DNA from: Marsupella aquatica
Taxonomy: Eukaryota > Marchantiophyta
DNA: 64,000 nt
Assembly (NCBI GenBank): GCA_973895155.1
Contig: OZ316898.1
Coordinates: forward strand, 18,972,001 to 19,036,000
Reading direction: 5' to 3'
The notes under the pieces were generated by a model. That model saw only the letters and a list, made by a program, of their open reading frames with translations, did no database searches and had not been told where the DNA came from. This document shows, in pieces, positions 50,178 through 61,321 of the stretch (the stretch's first letter is position 1; each line of letters opens with the position of its first letter). The translations under genes and the position numbers were made by a program.

Positions 50178-53100
50178 TCACTTCTTGGGAGGGGGTACTT
50201 CATCTGGCTCAGGTTTCTTTTTATTTTTCTTCAACTTTTTCTTTTCGGCTGCTTCTTTCTTCTTGTTGTCTTCATCTATTAGTTCTTGTCTATATGCTCG
50301 ATTCAACTCATGGACAATATAGTGTGATTCATTCTTTTTGAACATACTCTGCCAAATCACAAGTTTAGAAAGTTCAGTAAGGACTGACTCTTCATTCCAC
50401 CATCTATCAAGTTGATTTCCAATTATGCAAGAGACCCCTAGATGTGGTATTAAGAACCCTTGTGACTTTTCAATGTCAAACCTTCTTTGTGGGAGGTGAA
50501 TCTGCTATGCCCATTTCAAGACACATAAACCACAAACATGCTTCAAGAAAGTCTTGGAGTGATTTTGGTTTTTGTAGCTATGAAAACAAACCAAGAAACT
50601 CAGGGCAGTAAAATCTCTCATGACACAATCTCCTTGCCCTACATTGGACACTAGTATATCTCCCTTGTGTAACTCATATTAAAAACTTTTCAAGCACTTG
50701 CACTTACGACGTGCTCCCTCTAGGGTTTAACTTAGTGTATAACCCACATGCGATCCGAGCCTCATGTAAATACTCCTATTTTATAAAGAGAAGATTCTAG
50801 AATTTTTTCATAATTTTCAATATTAATGACCTATTTTATTTCATCAAAGGTATATGTTAGAGACTATTTAATAAATTTCAATTTATAATACCGCCTTTTG
50901 CCTCCTATGTTTTCATTTTTTCCTAGTTTCTATCAAGCATATATATTTTTGTTTGCATGTGTTTCCTACAGTTTTTGGTAGTCAACCTCCCTCCCCCCCA
51001 ACACACATGAGCAAGCTCTATGCATTATGATGACTACCAAAATTGTGGGCATGTTGCCAACTAATGTAGAGTGACAACTTGAAGATTGCATGTTTCAGAA
51101 GAGTACTCTCCAATTAGTATCCCTTGGAGCTCATATAATTACTTGTATCTTAAAAAAAATCATTAGCACATGTACCAACAACATTATTCAGAACAATGGA
51201 AGCAAAGCTTTTAATATTCTCTATGATTGAGGAAAATATCATGGGGAACAATCTTACTTTAAAAGCATGAACAAAGTCTGCTCTTAAGGGCCTAGGGTCT
51301 AGAGTGAAGCCTCTAGACAGTAACCCTTAATACAGATAAATCTTACTATCTTACTACAAAGCGTGAACAAAGTCTACTCTTCAGGGCCTTGGGTCTAGAG
51401 AGAAGCCTCTAGACCGTAACCCTTAATACAGACAAAAGTGAAAAAAACATTAAATAAGAATAGACAAAACTGAAATGAGGGTGGACGAAAAACAAGGATG
51501 GGACAAAAACTAGCTGAAATGACATGGAGATTTTATTATGCAAGATTATTTTTCTTCATATCTATTTACGTTCAAGGAACGAGTAATCGGGCTAGTTATA
51601 TAGAACAGGAATCACTTAAAAAGCTACAACCTCAACAATGTTGCAGTTGTTTACCGATGCTTGAGAAAAACCCAACTAGGAGACACACTGAAATACAATT
51701 GATCACATAATTATTGAACAATACTATTTTCCCTTGTTTGCCTTCATTTGGTTCAAGCCTTGAATCAAGGAGACGAAGAATAAGTGTATTCCTTCAATAT
51801 TGTAATGAGCATCAACTTATCTTTTGTATACATTCATGAACAAATAATTGATGACCACAGGTTACCTTGTTGTAGTCATTAACATCCCTCCATATGTGAT
51901 CGGAGTCAGCACACTTTGAATACCTGCGATGGTTGTGAGAGCCAAGTAAGCCTTGCGTGGTCTTTCTAATCCAACTTAACATCTCACTGCTGAAGTACTG
52001 GCAGATTAGGGCTCTGGTTGCAACAAATGATAACAAAACCTCACATCTTTTGTCAGTTTAGATGCTTTGATAACACTCAATTCCAAGTTACTAGCTACCA
52101 TGGAATGTACTTTAGGATGGGTTTATTATAACCATGGTAGTGCTTGTACCCCTTCAGATCTTTCTCTAGTGGTGCACGGAAACCCTCTTTGTATTCAACC
52201 CAAATCACTCCTGTGTCCATTTCACCATTCTTGAGATATCTGGCATGACCAGTCACACTAAATGTTGGATGGAGGAAAGGTACATATACTTACACATCTC
52301 TACTTTAAACAGTGATTTCTTAGAAAATTACTTTCATTAAGTGACTTTCATTTAGTAATTATAGCTACTAGCCTGGCGCCTGTCATTTGGACATCCATAA
52401 TAAATTGGTGAGAACAAGGTGAAGCTCATCTCATTCTTCACCCCATCAATAGTACATTTCTGCCCCTGCCTGGCTAGAGTCACGGTCTAGAGGCTTCACT
52501 CCAGACCATTCCCCTTATTCTAGCGTCTCTTTGTGATTACATAGTTAGCATGTGTTGTTAAGACCTTTGTCATTTACCCTTCTTCATTTAATAGTTATGG
52601 CATTTGTGCTCGATCTCTTCCCTCGTGGAGTGTAAAGTAGACTTCAAAGCTGATAAAAACAAGACAGCTTTGACAATTATGTAGAAAACAACCAAGGGTG
52701 ATACCCACCTTACTCTTTGCCTTCAAATTTGTCAAATGTGCAGACGCATGACCTTACTAAAGGTCACTTGTTTGTTAGCAAAAGTGCTAAATCTTGTTTC
52801 AATTGAAGAGTAGGAAAGAATTCAAAGGTTAATGTGAGGCTGGCTAGGGGATGGTCACTAATTTGGAACAAGAAAACATATGCAATGAGTGCCAGGGCAT
52901 GAAACCTTGTGATCTGGGCTTTCAACCTATCCAAGATTAGTGTGTTGTATAATCCATGTAACATTGTAATACTGATATAAAGAAACAAGGCAATGAAGAA
53001 TTTGAGCTTCATCCCTAAGCTAGTTGCCTAGCTATGTCTTGCAAAACACCAATAGGGAGTGAAAGATCATTACTTACTTCACACCCAATACCGTCCCAAC

Positions 53101-53585
53101 CAAACCAAGATTTGTGAAAATAAGATCCTTTGCCTGCATATCCAAGCATATCTGGCTCCTTAAATGATTAATTTATACTAATATAGTGTAGTGGTTCATA
53201 TTTGGTCACTCCCAATTGTTTGTTCTAAAGTTTCCTCCAATGTTCTTTGAAATTCTTTAACTCCTGCTCATGTACATTGAGAAGGAGCACATGATAATGA
53301 AACATCAAGCCATCTAATGTTTGCTCAATGTTTTTCTTGGAATTAAATGGATTTTATAAGTAGGCCTCATGACAAGTGTAGTTCCTTGGCCAATACATCT
53401 CCACACTGATCCTAGCTTCTTCACAAGTTTATTTTGGATTCCTCTTAACTAAGACAGGCCTCCTAAGGAATTGAGAAAACCAGTGGGTATCTATGCACTT
53501 TACATCATACCTTTATTCCAAGGCCAAAGGGCTTGAAGTCCGCTTCGCCAGTAAAAAACGCTGGGTCTTTGCTCTTTTTGGGCAT
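50178..53585 (-). CDS. Unrecognised 172-residue protein, five small exons
   Basis: Exons 53511-53585, 53078-53133, 52099-52257, 51866-51923 and 50178-50348 join through four GT-AG introns (one donor is a perfect GTAAGT) with phases that fit at every junction. The start is MPKKSKDPAFFTGEADFKPF; the stop is TGA at 50178-50180. Residues about 26-43 (KDLIFTNLGLVGTVLG) are hydrophobic and could be a membrane segment or buried helix. The middle is rich in Tyr, His, Gly and Trp (GEMDTGVIWVEYKEG, YKHYHGY, ILKYIPWY). The last 56 residues are a charged, probably helical stretch (HELNRAYRQELIDEDNKKK) ending in a Lys/Glu/Pro tail. I know no family with this architecture. Each exon is too short to stand out alone, but the joint frame agreement makes a real gene likely. 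Intron sequence carries repeats. Confidence 0.6.
51265..51437. repeat. 96-bp-period tandem duplication inside an intron
   Basis: 51265-51341 and 51361-51437 share GCRTGAACAAAGTCTRCTCT, AGGGCCTWGGGTCTAGAG, GAAGCCTCTAGAC and GTAACCCTTAATACAGA. Part of the same word, inverted, lies at 52479-52514 (ACGGTCTAGAGGCTTCACTC). All three lie in introns of the 172-residue gene. Confidence 0.8.
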
Positions 53586-54260
53586 CTTGCTTGATTAAAA
53601 CCCCTATCAGTTACTCATAGGATCCCTTGAGCAAGTTTACACAACAATGGAATTTACTAGATATGGAATCCCTGATTATGATAGCACAAGAAAGATGGGT
53701 ACTAGTTGTGAATTGAACATACTCCTATTCTTTGCATTCAGAGGAGTCAGATTTTGTGGTATTCCTCACGACTACATTTGCTCGAATTGGATGCCCCTGA
53801 TATTCCAAAATTGAAAATAGAGTTCACCATCGTAGGGATTGGAAATGAATCAGATCGGACATCTCATAGTATCAGGGATCAGGCCTATTTGCATCAGGAA
53901 GCCTTCATTTTCTCGTTCTTTCCTTCTCTTTCATTCTTTGTCTGAATCGATTGCTTTACTTGTCAGTGAAGTAAACTCCAGTACAAAGAGGGAAGGCATG
54001 CACAACCCACATGCTGTCCCATACAAATACAAATCACATCCAGACTTGTCCAAAAAAGGGAAATCAGGTATAGACTACCACCTATTAAAAGAACTGCCAA
54101 TTCAAGAATTCCCTTGCTGCAAACAGAAGTAACATATTGGATCTGATGAGCTCAGCTCTCTCTTTGAAATATCAGTCTCATATCCATCCACCTCTAATTT
54201 TATTAATTGATACCTTTAGAGCTTAGGTGTGAAGCAACCTCCAATGCAAACGGACTTACA
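53586..54260. other. 5' flank of the 172-residue gene
   Basis: Upstream region on the minus strand. No TATA box can be assigned with confidence. Two overlapping plus-strand open frames at 53754-54132 have no motif. Confidence 0.35.
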
Positions 54261-54546
54261 GGGGACTTTACAAGAGCTAGTTAGAGGTCACTTGGAAGAT
54301 TTTGCCTACAGATGTCATCACAACCCTTCATATCAAGTAATTGATCCACTTGGACTTTATATGAAATTGAGATATCATTTGTACTAGACTTCTCCCAGTC
54401 CTACATGGACCAGAGTGGGTCCCCCAAAATGCTGATGTGTGCAGTATAGTTTGGCCAAAGTTTAAGTTTAAACCACCTATGGAGGTGGTATTTTGAAGTG
54501 TCCTCTCAGTCAGCCCATTCTCATTCTGTCAGGCCAGTATTAAAAG
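54261..54546. repeat. Dispersed repeat family A, copy 2
   Basis: Partner of 2071-2353 in the same orientation, with the same ordered blocks including TCATCACAACCCTTCATATC, GGGTCCCCCAAAATGCTGAT and TTTGGCCAAAGTTTAA. It extends to a TATTAAAAG end, where copy 1 continues into block X. Confidence 0.7.
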
Positions 54547-57500
54547 CACTACCTGAAAACCTTGTTGGTAAGGAGACACTTTATTAATCAGGTATGGTAA
54601 GACACAAGATGTGACCTTGTTTTTTGTCCTCTACTTTAAGTTTAAAGCCCCCCTTGAGTCTTCTACACATCTTGTATATAAGTGATCTTTCCCGGACTTC
54701 CCATTATAACTCTTTGAGTGACAATCAGCCATTTTTGGTTGTCCTTAGAAATTTGTCAAGGTGATGACTAGCCTTAGAAGAGGGCACAAACCCTACAGTA
54801 TGAAAGGCATCTAGCCTCTTTAATTATGGGGTTTGGATAGTCAATTGTCCAGTACTTTCTGGCATATGTACACACTATTTTCTGGCAAATCCTTCCCCAC
54901 TATGCATTTGATGGTGGCAAATGGCATGGATTTTCTCCAATTTTAGCCTGAGTATCATTTGCCACTCCTGTTAAAGATAAGTTCTTGGAGAGCCCACAGA
55001 ACATAGTGACAAGTAAAATGGTCTCATGATTCTCCTTTGACTCATTGGATACATGACCACAGTGAGAGTAGATAACAATGATCCTAGGATTCTGTGTGCA
55101 GTTTGATCTAGAACTTGTAGATGTTGCGATTGTTTTGGTCTTTCAACAGAGTATTACATCTTAGCATAGTGTACCACAGGAAGACAGTTCAAGTTTGAGA
55201 ATATTTTTGTAATGCAGTAGGTCCCCAAATCCCAAACGTTTTTGTGATCAAATTTGTTTGACTAGGATGTCCAGAAAGGTAATGTAAATAATCCACAAGG
55301 CTATTTCCCCATGTATGCTGATACATATCACACTCAGGGGAATATTAAATTATGGATTCATGAAAATCACCCCACGATTGAATAACGTCCTTCAAGCATG
55401 ATAGTCAGTTCCCACATTTAATTTACAGCATATTTTGGAACGCATCTGAGCACTAAGATATTTGTGGAGATTCCTTGGGAGAATGACATGAGGACATCGG
55501 TTCTAAGTATGTGTAGCGAGCCTTTTTCCTGGATTTGCACACTTGAATGAGCAAAGTGGCATTAAAAAATGAGATTCATGCATGCTATGTATATTTAAAT
55601 GATCTGAACCTTGGTTCTAATTTAAGGTTAGGATCACCTGGGCTAATTTCCTAGAATAGTATCGTGTGATGTTTTGGGTGTTTAGATTCCACATGGCCCC
55701 ATCTTATGGTGTTGGGCACAATTAACACTAAAGTATAATTAGGTGTCTTGAGTAATTCTCCCAAGAAATCCCTCCAATAACCTTTGGAATAATATTTGGA
55801 AAAATGGGCCCTCAACTTATATTATCATTCTCAACAAAAGAGTGAATAGATACGGAGCCACATATAAAGGGCACATATTCAAAAGTGTCCAGCGCTTTAA
55901 CCTTACATTCTTTTGGCCTGGATTCGTTTTATTGTTAAACTTTGTCACAAGCTTGGTCACAGGGCTGGCTTGATCTTTCTCCTAATTTCAATAGAATTGT
56001 CTAAGATAATTAAATAAACCTCTACCAGGATCTAGGCTTAAACAACAAATTATGTCAAATGCAGACAATAATTGTGTGGTAATAGAAATGATGGAGTGCA
56101 CATTAATTAGCATTCACTCTCTGAGATGGGTCTCAAAGTAACTAAAGTGAAACAGGACTTGTGGCCAATCACAAAAGAATGATGGAAGATGTAGACTTTC
56201 CAAAAGGTATAAAATATTAGAACATTGTATTTTTCCTGTGAGAGGTGGTCAAGATGGATTTAGGGCATCCTACCCCCAAAAAATTGAAGCCCTTTGCCTC
56301 ACAAAATTGATACTAGACTTTCTTTTTGGACATTGAACTACTTACAATAATAAGGACCAAAGTTAGAACAATTTGCCTGATTGGAACAGAAAAATTGGGT
56401 AAGATTTGCATAGAACCAAAACCCTTCTTCTACTCAAATTAGCTCTACGTATACCAAGGGTACATGATGGATCTTTGAGAATGGATGGCAATACTACAGA
56501 AAGATTGTCAATTGTGAACTTCCACCGTTGCAATCTCCTTCTCAGTTACTCTTATCCATAACCGGCCATAACTTATCATTGTTTCATATCTCAAGTTTAC
56601 AACAGAAGTATGTTGTATTGTTCTGATGTTGTGTCCATTAACAATATTAATATTTTGAACAATTCACCAAGATCCTTTGCATGAATGGTCCACTGATCTA
56701 AGATTGTTGGTACAGCCTTCCAGGATAATTAGTCTTTTTGGTGGCACTCCTACTTTTCCTTGAGTGCCCTCTTTATCACATTGTTTGGCGATCGGTCACA
56801 TCCCTTCCCTTCATAATTTAACCATTCATCAATCTTTACCACAGATCTCTAAATGTCTTTTCACTTCACTAAAGTTTAGTTGCTCCAACTCCCTAATTAG
56901 CTGTGTGCGTGAAACCCCCAGATAAGGTTAAAAAAAAGCTTGAGGAGTTGTACTATACAATTTTCTTCAATATTTAGTCCATGATTCATGTCCATAAGCA
57001 TAAGGACAATTGCATTCATGATGTAAGGTTCAACAGTTTTATGGAAGATGATATGATATGTTGTATATGATATGATGACATGAGTTGCAAAGCTTTTTTT
57101 CTCTTGCAATGATAGAAGTTTCCACTAAACTTAGATTTCCTTGGAATGAAGTTTAATTTGGTTTGAGTGTGCATGAACCCAAAGACTCACAATAAGCCAT
57201 GGTATCAAACTAGGTCACAATGTGGTAGTTATTACAAGACAAATGGGCCATGACTGGATACATTTCACTTGTTACATCAGTGACTGAATCCAAATCAATT
57301 ACCTCCCATGAATGCCCAGTGCCCTCAAAGGTAATATAAAAAATATGTTTTCTCCTCATGCATGGAGGTGGGTGCCCTAAAAGCAAAGGGGAAACCATAG
57401 CTTGCACCCAGGAAAGGGAAATCAGGAATTTAAAAAAGAAATGCAAGCAATAACATTAATGAATCCAAACTCATGATTTGGCATCAATACAAACTGCTCA

Positions 57501-58177
57501 TACACCCATCAATGTTTAGTGATAAAAAAATTGCTAGTACAGTAAGTTGACATCAAGATTAGAATATTGAATCTTATAGGAGAGCCAGACAGAGTATCTA
57601 GACCAATGGGCATGGAGCTTAATCCTTCAAAGCTTAAAACCCTGATCTAATCATAGTTTGTTGATGGCTGAAGATTTAATCTCTAACTAGGCTGTCTAAT
57701 TTGTCGTCTTTGCTCTTTACACTTGTAATATGCCTCATTTAGCCCAGAATATATGTGGGAGAGTGGTTTGTCTTCTTTTCCTCAAAAGTGATGATCATCA
57801 TCAGTGGAATTTACTGAGCAAATTTCAAAGTGTGACAGGTGAACTTTGTATAGATCAATTGTCATAGGCATGAAATATCTCCCAAATTCAGAATGTCTAT
57901 TACCAGATTGAGATTGGACATGTCCCCTTAGAGAATACTTGCATCATAACATGTTTTGAGAGTATCTCCATGGCGCCTCTTTTCATGCCTCTTTAGATCA
58001 GTATTGGCAGGCCATTAAGTTGGATGAGTTTGAGGAAATTGAAGCTCAGGACCCTGGATAGGTAAGGAGGTATAGTAAGGAGGCTCTCCCCTGAAAGTCT
58101 CCAGGTCGACATCTCAAAGCCACACACTCTGAAAGCCGCACCTACAGGCTCTTTATTGCCACGGTCCATCCACAGCC
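54547..58177. other. Long gene-free spacer
   Basis: AT-rich sequence of about 3.6 kb. Open frames at 56897-57109 and 57210-57446 (minus) have no motif or splice support. I see no convincing gene, RNA gene or repeat array. The last 200 bases should include the promoter of the ankyrin gene. Confidence 0.4.
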
Positions 58178-59017
58178 ATGAGTAGGAATGCTAAGCACGG
58201 TAAGGAGAAAAAACCTCCAAGTCATAGTCCTACAAGGTCCCCAAAGCAAAATCAAAGCCCTCCTCACAATTTTGAGGCAATGAGAAGTGTAGTGCCAAAG
58301 AGCTTATTTGGAATGTACCTCTCAGGGGATTCTGGTGACCCTACCAGGTTACATGTTGCCATAATGGAGGGTGATATCAAATCTGTAAAAGGCATTTTAA
58401 GGAAAGATAAAGATCTAATTTGTATTCGAGATAAGAATGGGCGCATTGCACTCCATTGGGCAGTGGTGTTAGGCACCCACAAAATCACAAAGTTCATCCT
58501 CAAAAACACATCATGGTGGTATTTGGACCGATGTGACTACAACGGATGCACCCCCCTCCATTATGCGGCACAAGCGGGAAGGAGTGATGCAACCAGGATG
58601 TTGTTAAATAGAGGAGCTTATGCAAATGCACGGGACAATCGCAATAGGACCCCTTTGCACTATGCTGCTCTGGTGGGAAATGCCTTTATTATTCAGAAAG
58701 TGGTTGAACACAAGGGAAACTTGTGGTTGGAGGATAAGGATGGTAATCTTCCAATCGACTTGACCGAGAATCCTGATGTGATTGCTCTTGTGCAAAGGCT
58801 CATGAAGCCCAAGTTTTCTTGCTTAAGACTGTGCTTTCCCAAACGAGTTGAAAAGAAGGGTACTAAGTTGAGTTACGATGATAAGTTCCCTTACATCCAT
58901 AAGGCCAACAAAGTTAAGAGGTGCTTGCCCAAAGACATGTTGAAAGACATGATGGTTGCTGATGCAAAGAGGAATAAACACGGCCTTGAGCATAAAGAAG
59001 TTTCACACCCAAAATAA
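58178..59017 (+). CDS. Ankyrin-repeat protein, intronless
   Basis: An uninterrupted 279-residue frame. After a basic, Ser/Pro-rich N-terminus (residues 1-40, SPTRSPKQNQSPP) come about five ankyrin repeats: 54-85 (TRLHVAIMEGDI), 87-120 (IALHWAVVLGTH), 121-154 (TPLHYAAQAGRS), 157-188 (TPLHYAALVGNA) and a partial one at 188-208 (NLPIDLTE). The TPLHYAA consensus is well kept. The basic C-terminal tail (residues 209-279) has no known domain, no membrane segment and no catalytic motif, so it is not an ACD6-type channel or a RING ligase. It is probably a soluble protein-binding adaptor. The lack of introns and isolation from other genes would suit a retrocopy, but no poly-A tail is seen. It could also start further upstream through an unseen exon. 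Confidence 0.85.
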   Translation: MSRNAKHGKEKKPPSHSPTRSPKQNQSPPHNFEAMRSVVPKSLFGMYLSGDSGDPTRLHVAIMEGDIKSVKGILRKDKDLICIRDKNGRIALHWAVVLGTHKITKFILKNTSWWYLDRCDYNGCTPLHYAAQAGRSDATRMLLNRGAYANARDNRNRTPLHYAALVGNAFIIQKVVEHKGNLWLEDKDGNLPIDLTENPDVIALVQRLMKPKFSCLRLCFPKRVEKKGTKLSYDDKFPYIHKANKVKRCLPKDMLKDMMVADAKRNKHGLEHKEVSHPK

Positions 59018-59824
59018 TGTCACAGGTACCGAGATGACATTGGAAACTCTGTTAGTAGTGAAATGAAAAAAGACTATGAATTTGTTAAAGTGATACCCCT
59101 TTGGGTGATCAATTGAATAGTTGAATGCAGCTGAACATATACTAAGTTGATTTTATGTAACCTTATCAACTTTCAACTAAGCAGCTCTAAATCAACCATG
59201 TGATAATGACTGTTCTAATTTTGAAACTCCTAACCCCATAAAATTGTCAGAAAGTCTCCTTGCAATAAATTAAAAACTATACTTTTTGCATGTGGTGGTC
59301 CTCTAGCATGGAAGTGAGCCTCCTACCCTAAAAACCTTAGCTACATCACCTTCCAATCTTCTACCATCACTATCACCTTGAATATAATGAGAAATTATAG
59401 CTACATTACAACAGATGACTATATGGATTGGGACAAGTAAAGAAGGTGGACCCTGGGTATCCCAAGGGAGGTCGAGACCAGACATACATGTGAAGTGAGC
59501 TAAGAAAGAGATAAAAAAACTGGTAGTTCAGATCGATCTCATGTGAGTTCTTGACTTCTATTGGGCTAAAGAGCTTCATTCCATTTGCTCCCCACCCTGA
59601 ACCCCTGGAATCTTATGATCTATGGATGGCTCCATTGAAGACCACTCATCACTAAGGGGTGCTGCAATGTTTTCAATGGTTAGGATGTGTTTGGAGATGT
59701 GCTCGGGGATGTGTACTGATGAGTTGGGCCACAAGCCTGCACATCTAATATGGCTCATGAAGTATATCCCCCCTCACTCATCAGAGAAAGACATACAACA
59801 TCTAAAGGTGAATGACTGCCTGAT
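59018..59824. other. 3' flank of the ankyrin gene
   Basis: No gene recognised. An open frame at 59622-59840 has no motif. Confidence 0.35.
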
Positions 59825-60002
59825 AAGAGTTCAAGCCTGAAGCCAGAATATAAATTTCCACTACCAAATCCAAACAAATTCTCGCTCAGGTTCCCCTTGG
59901 AATATAGTTCCTCGGGCGTTGCTCCCCTTTACCCAAAAAAAAGAAAAGAAAAGAGTTCAAGCCTGAAGCCAGAATATAACATTCCAATACCAAATCTAAA
60001 CA
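59825..60002. repeat. Direct 53-bp repeat flanking a short A-tailed insert
   Basis: AAGAGTTCAAGCCTGAAGCC, AGAATATAA and CCAAATCYAAACAA occur at 59825-59877 and again at 59951-60002. Between them is about 73 bases beginning ATTCTCGCTCAGGTTCCCC and ending in CCCAAAAAAAAGAAAAGAAA. The insert looks like a short A-tailed element or SINE fragment. Confidence 0.6.
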
Positions 60003-60596
60003 ATCTGGTTCTTAGCTGGATTACTATCCAAGATGAGAAGATTGAAGTAAAAACCCCTGGATAGATTAATCACAACCTTTTGGTGCCACAATAATTTTCC
60101 TGAGAATTTCATAAACTCTGCCTGGTTTCACCATCAGATGGTCACCCACATTTTCTACCCTAGCCACAACACGGTTGGGTCTCTTACTTTGCTCCCGCCC
60201 CAACTCGCTCTACCCACCTGGTTGGCTGCTCCACTCCCCCAATTCCCGGGTCAAGGGTGGACCAGAGTGTTGAGGTTAAGTTGAGGATGACGACCACCCT
60301 CCGATGATGAAAACTGGGAGGATGTTGTCCGTTGGATCATTCCATCCTAAATAGAGTTACGTTACTTACCCAACAAACAAAGAAGGTGGCAACCTGGCAG
60401 TCAAGCTAAAAATAGTGGCAATGGGAAAACGTGACAACCTAGTAATGAGACTGAAAACATTGAATATATATATAGAGGGGAACTCCAAACCATGAGCGAA
60501 AATATTCATTCAAGAGGTCCATTTCCTTCTTCTTGGAGTTCCCTTTGGCAACGGTGGAATGGAGAGTGAGAAGAGAGTGAAGTCGAGATTAGTGAA
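60003..60596. promoter_or_regulatory. Upstream flank of the UBA/UIM gene
   Basis: ATATATATATAG at about 60464-60475 could act as a TATA element; it would be about 850 bases before the ATG at 61322. No gene is seen here. Confidence 0.35.
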
Positions 60597-61321
60597 TCAT
60601 CGTCCCTTTAATTGAGTCATCATCATCCGATCATCGAGAATGATCTGTCGAGGAAAGTGTGGAGAGAAGAAAGGAGGAGTTTGGATCGGACTGGACGCAA
60701 GCACAGCAGCAGCAGGAGCAGCAGCGATTTCTGCATGATCGGCGGTGCTGGTGTTGTTATTATGCACTCTCTCTTCTTCTGTAGGGTAGGAGGAGGAGAA
60801 GGCCTGGCGCATCACCACCAGCAAAAAAGGAAGAAGCGGAGACGAAGCCAGGCTTGGCATCAACCACAACAGCAAGAAACTCCTTCCAGCAGCACCAGAT
60901 CGAGGAAATTGAGCCCAACGGAAGATTAGGGAAGGCTCTGCACTAAGAAAGAACGAGAGGAGAGGAGAGGAGAGGAGAGGAGAGGAGAGGAGAGGAGGAG
61001 GAGAAGAGGGGAGAATTCTAGGGCTCCAGAGAAGAGAGGAGAAGAGAGAGGAGAGTGGAGAATTACAGCGCTCTACAGAAGAGAAGAGAAGAGAAGAGAA
61101 GAAAGGAGTAGGAAAAGAGAGGAGAATTCTAGAAGGGTTGTGACTTGGAGAACAAGTTTGGGACGGTTCTGGAAGGCGGCGTTGGGGGGTAGAGGAGAGA
61201 TTCGGAAGCGGGAATCTGTCATAGTGCATTTGTTGCAGGCAGAGTGTTTCAGGAGAGGTCATTTGTGACCCCCGAAGTTCTGAATTTCTCTGAAGAAGGA
61301 GACGAATTGGAGGGGTGGGGA
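60597..61321 (+). promoter_or_regulatory. GA-rich 5' leader and promoter of the UBA/UIM gene
   Basis: A long purine-rich region. GGAGA units repeat at 60956-61000 and GAAGA units at 61076-61105. The open frames on both strands here are low-complexity by-products of these repeats. The region probably represents a GA-rich 5' untranslated leader, but the start of transcription is not determined. Confidence 0.45.
60956..61000. repeat. GGAGA minisatellite in the leader
   Basis: About nine GAGGA/GGAGA pentamers in a row, followed by G/A-rich degenerate sequence. Confidence 0.9.

Noticed and set aside
52764-53012. 82-codon hydrophobic minus-strand frame
   Set aside because: It lies in the intron between exons 2 and 3 of the 172-residue gene, and joining it would break the agreed phases.
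53150-53158. Alternative acceptor giving an EPDMLGYAGKGSYF-type exon 2
   Set aside because: It stays open, but then the strong GTAAGT donor would leave the wrong phase for exon 3; the acceptor at 53133 fits both junctions.
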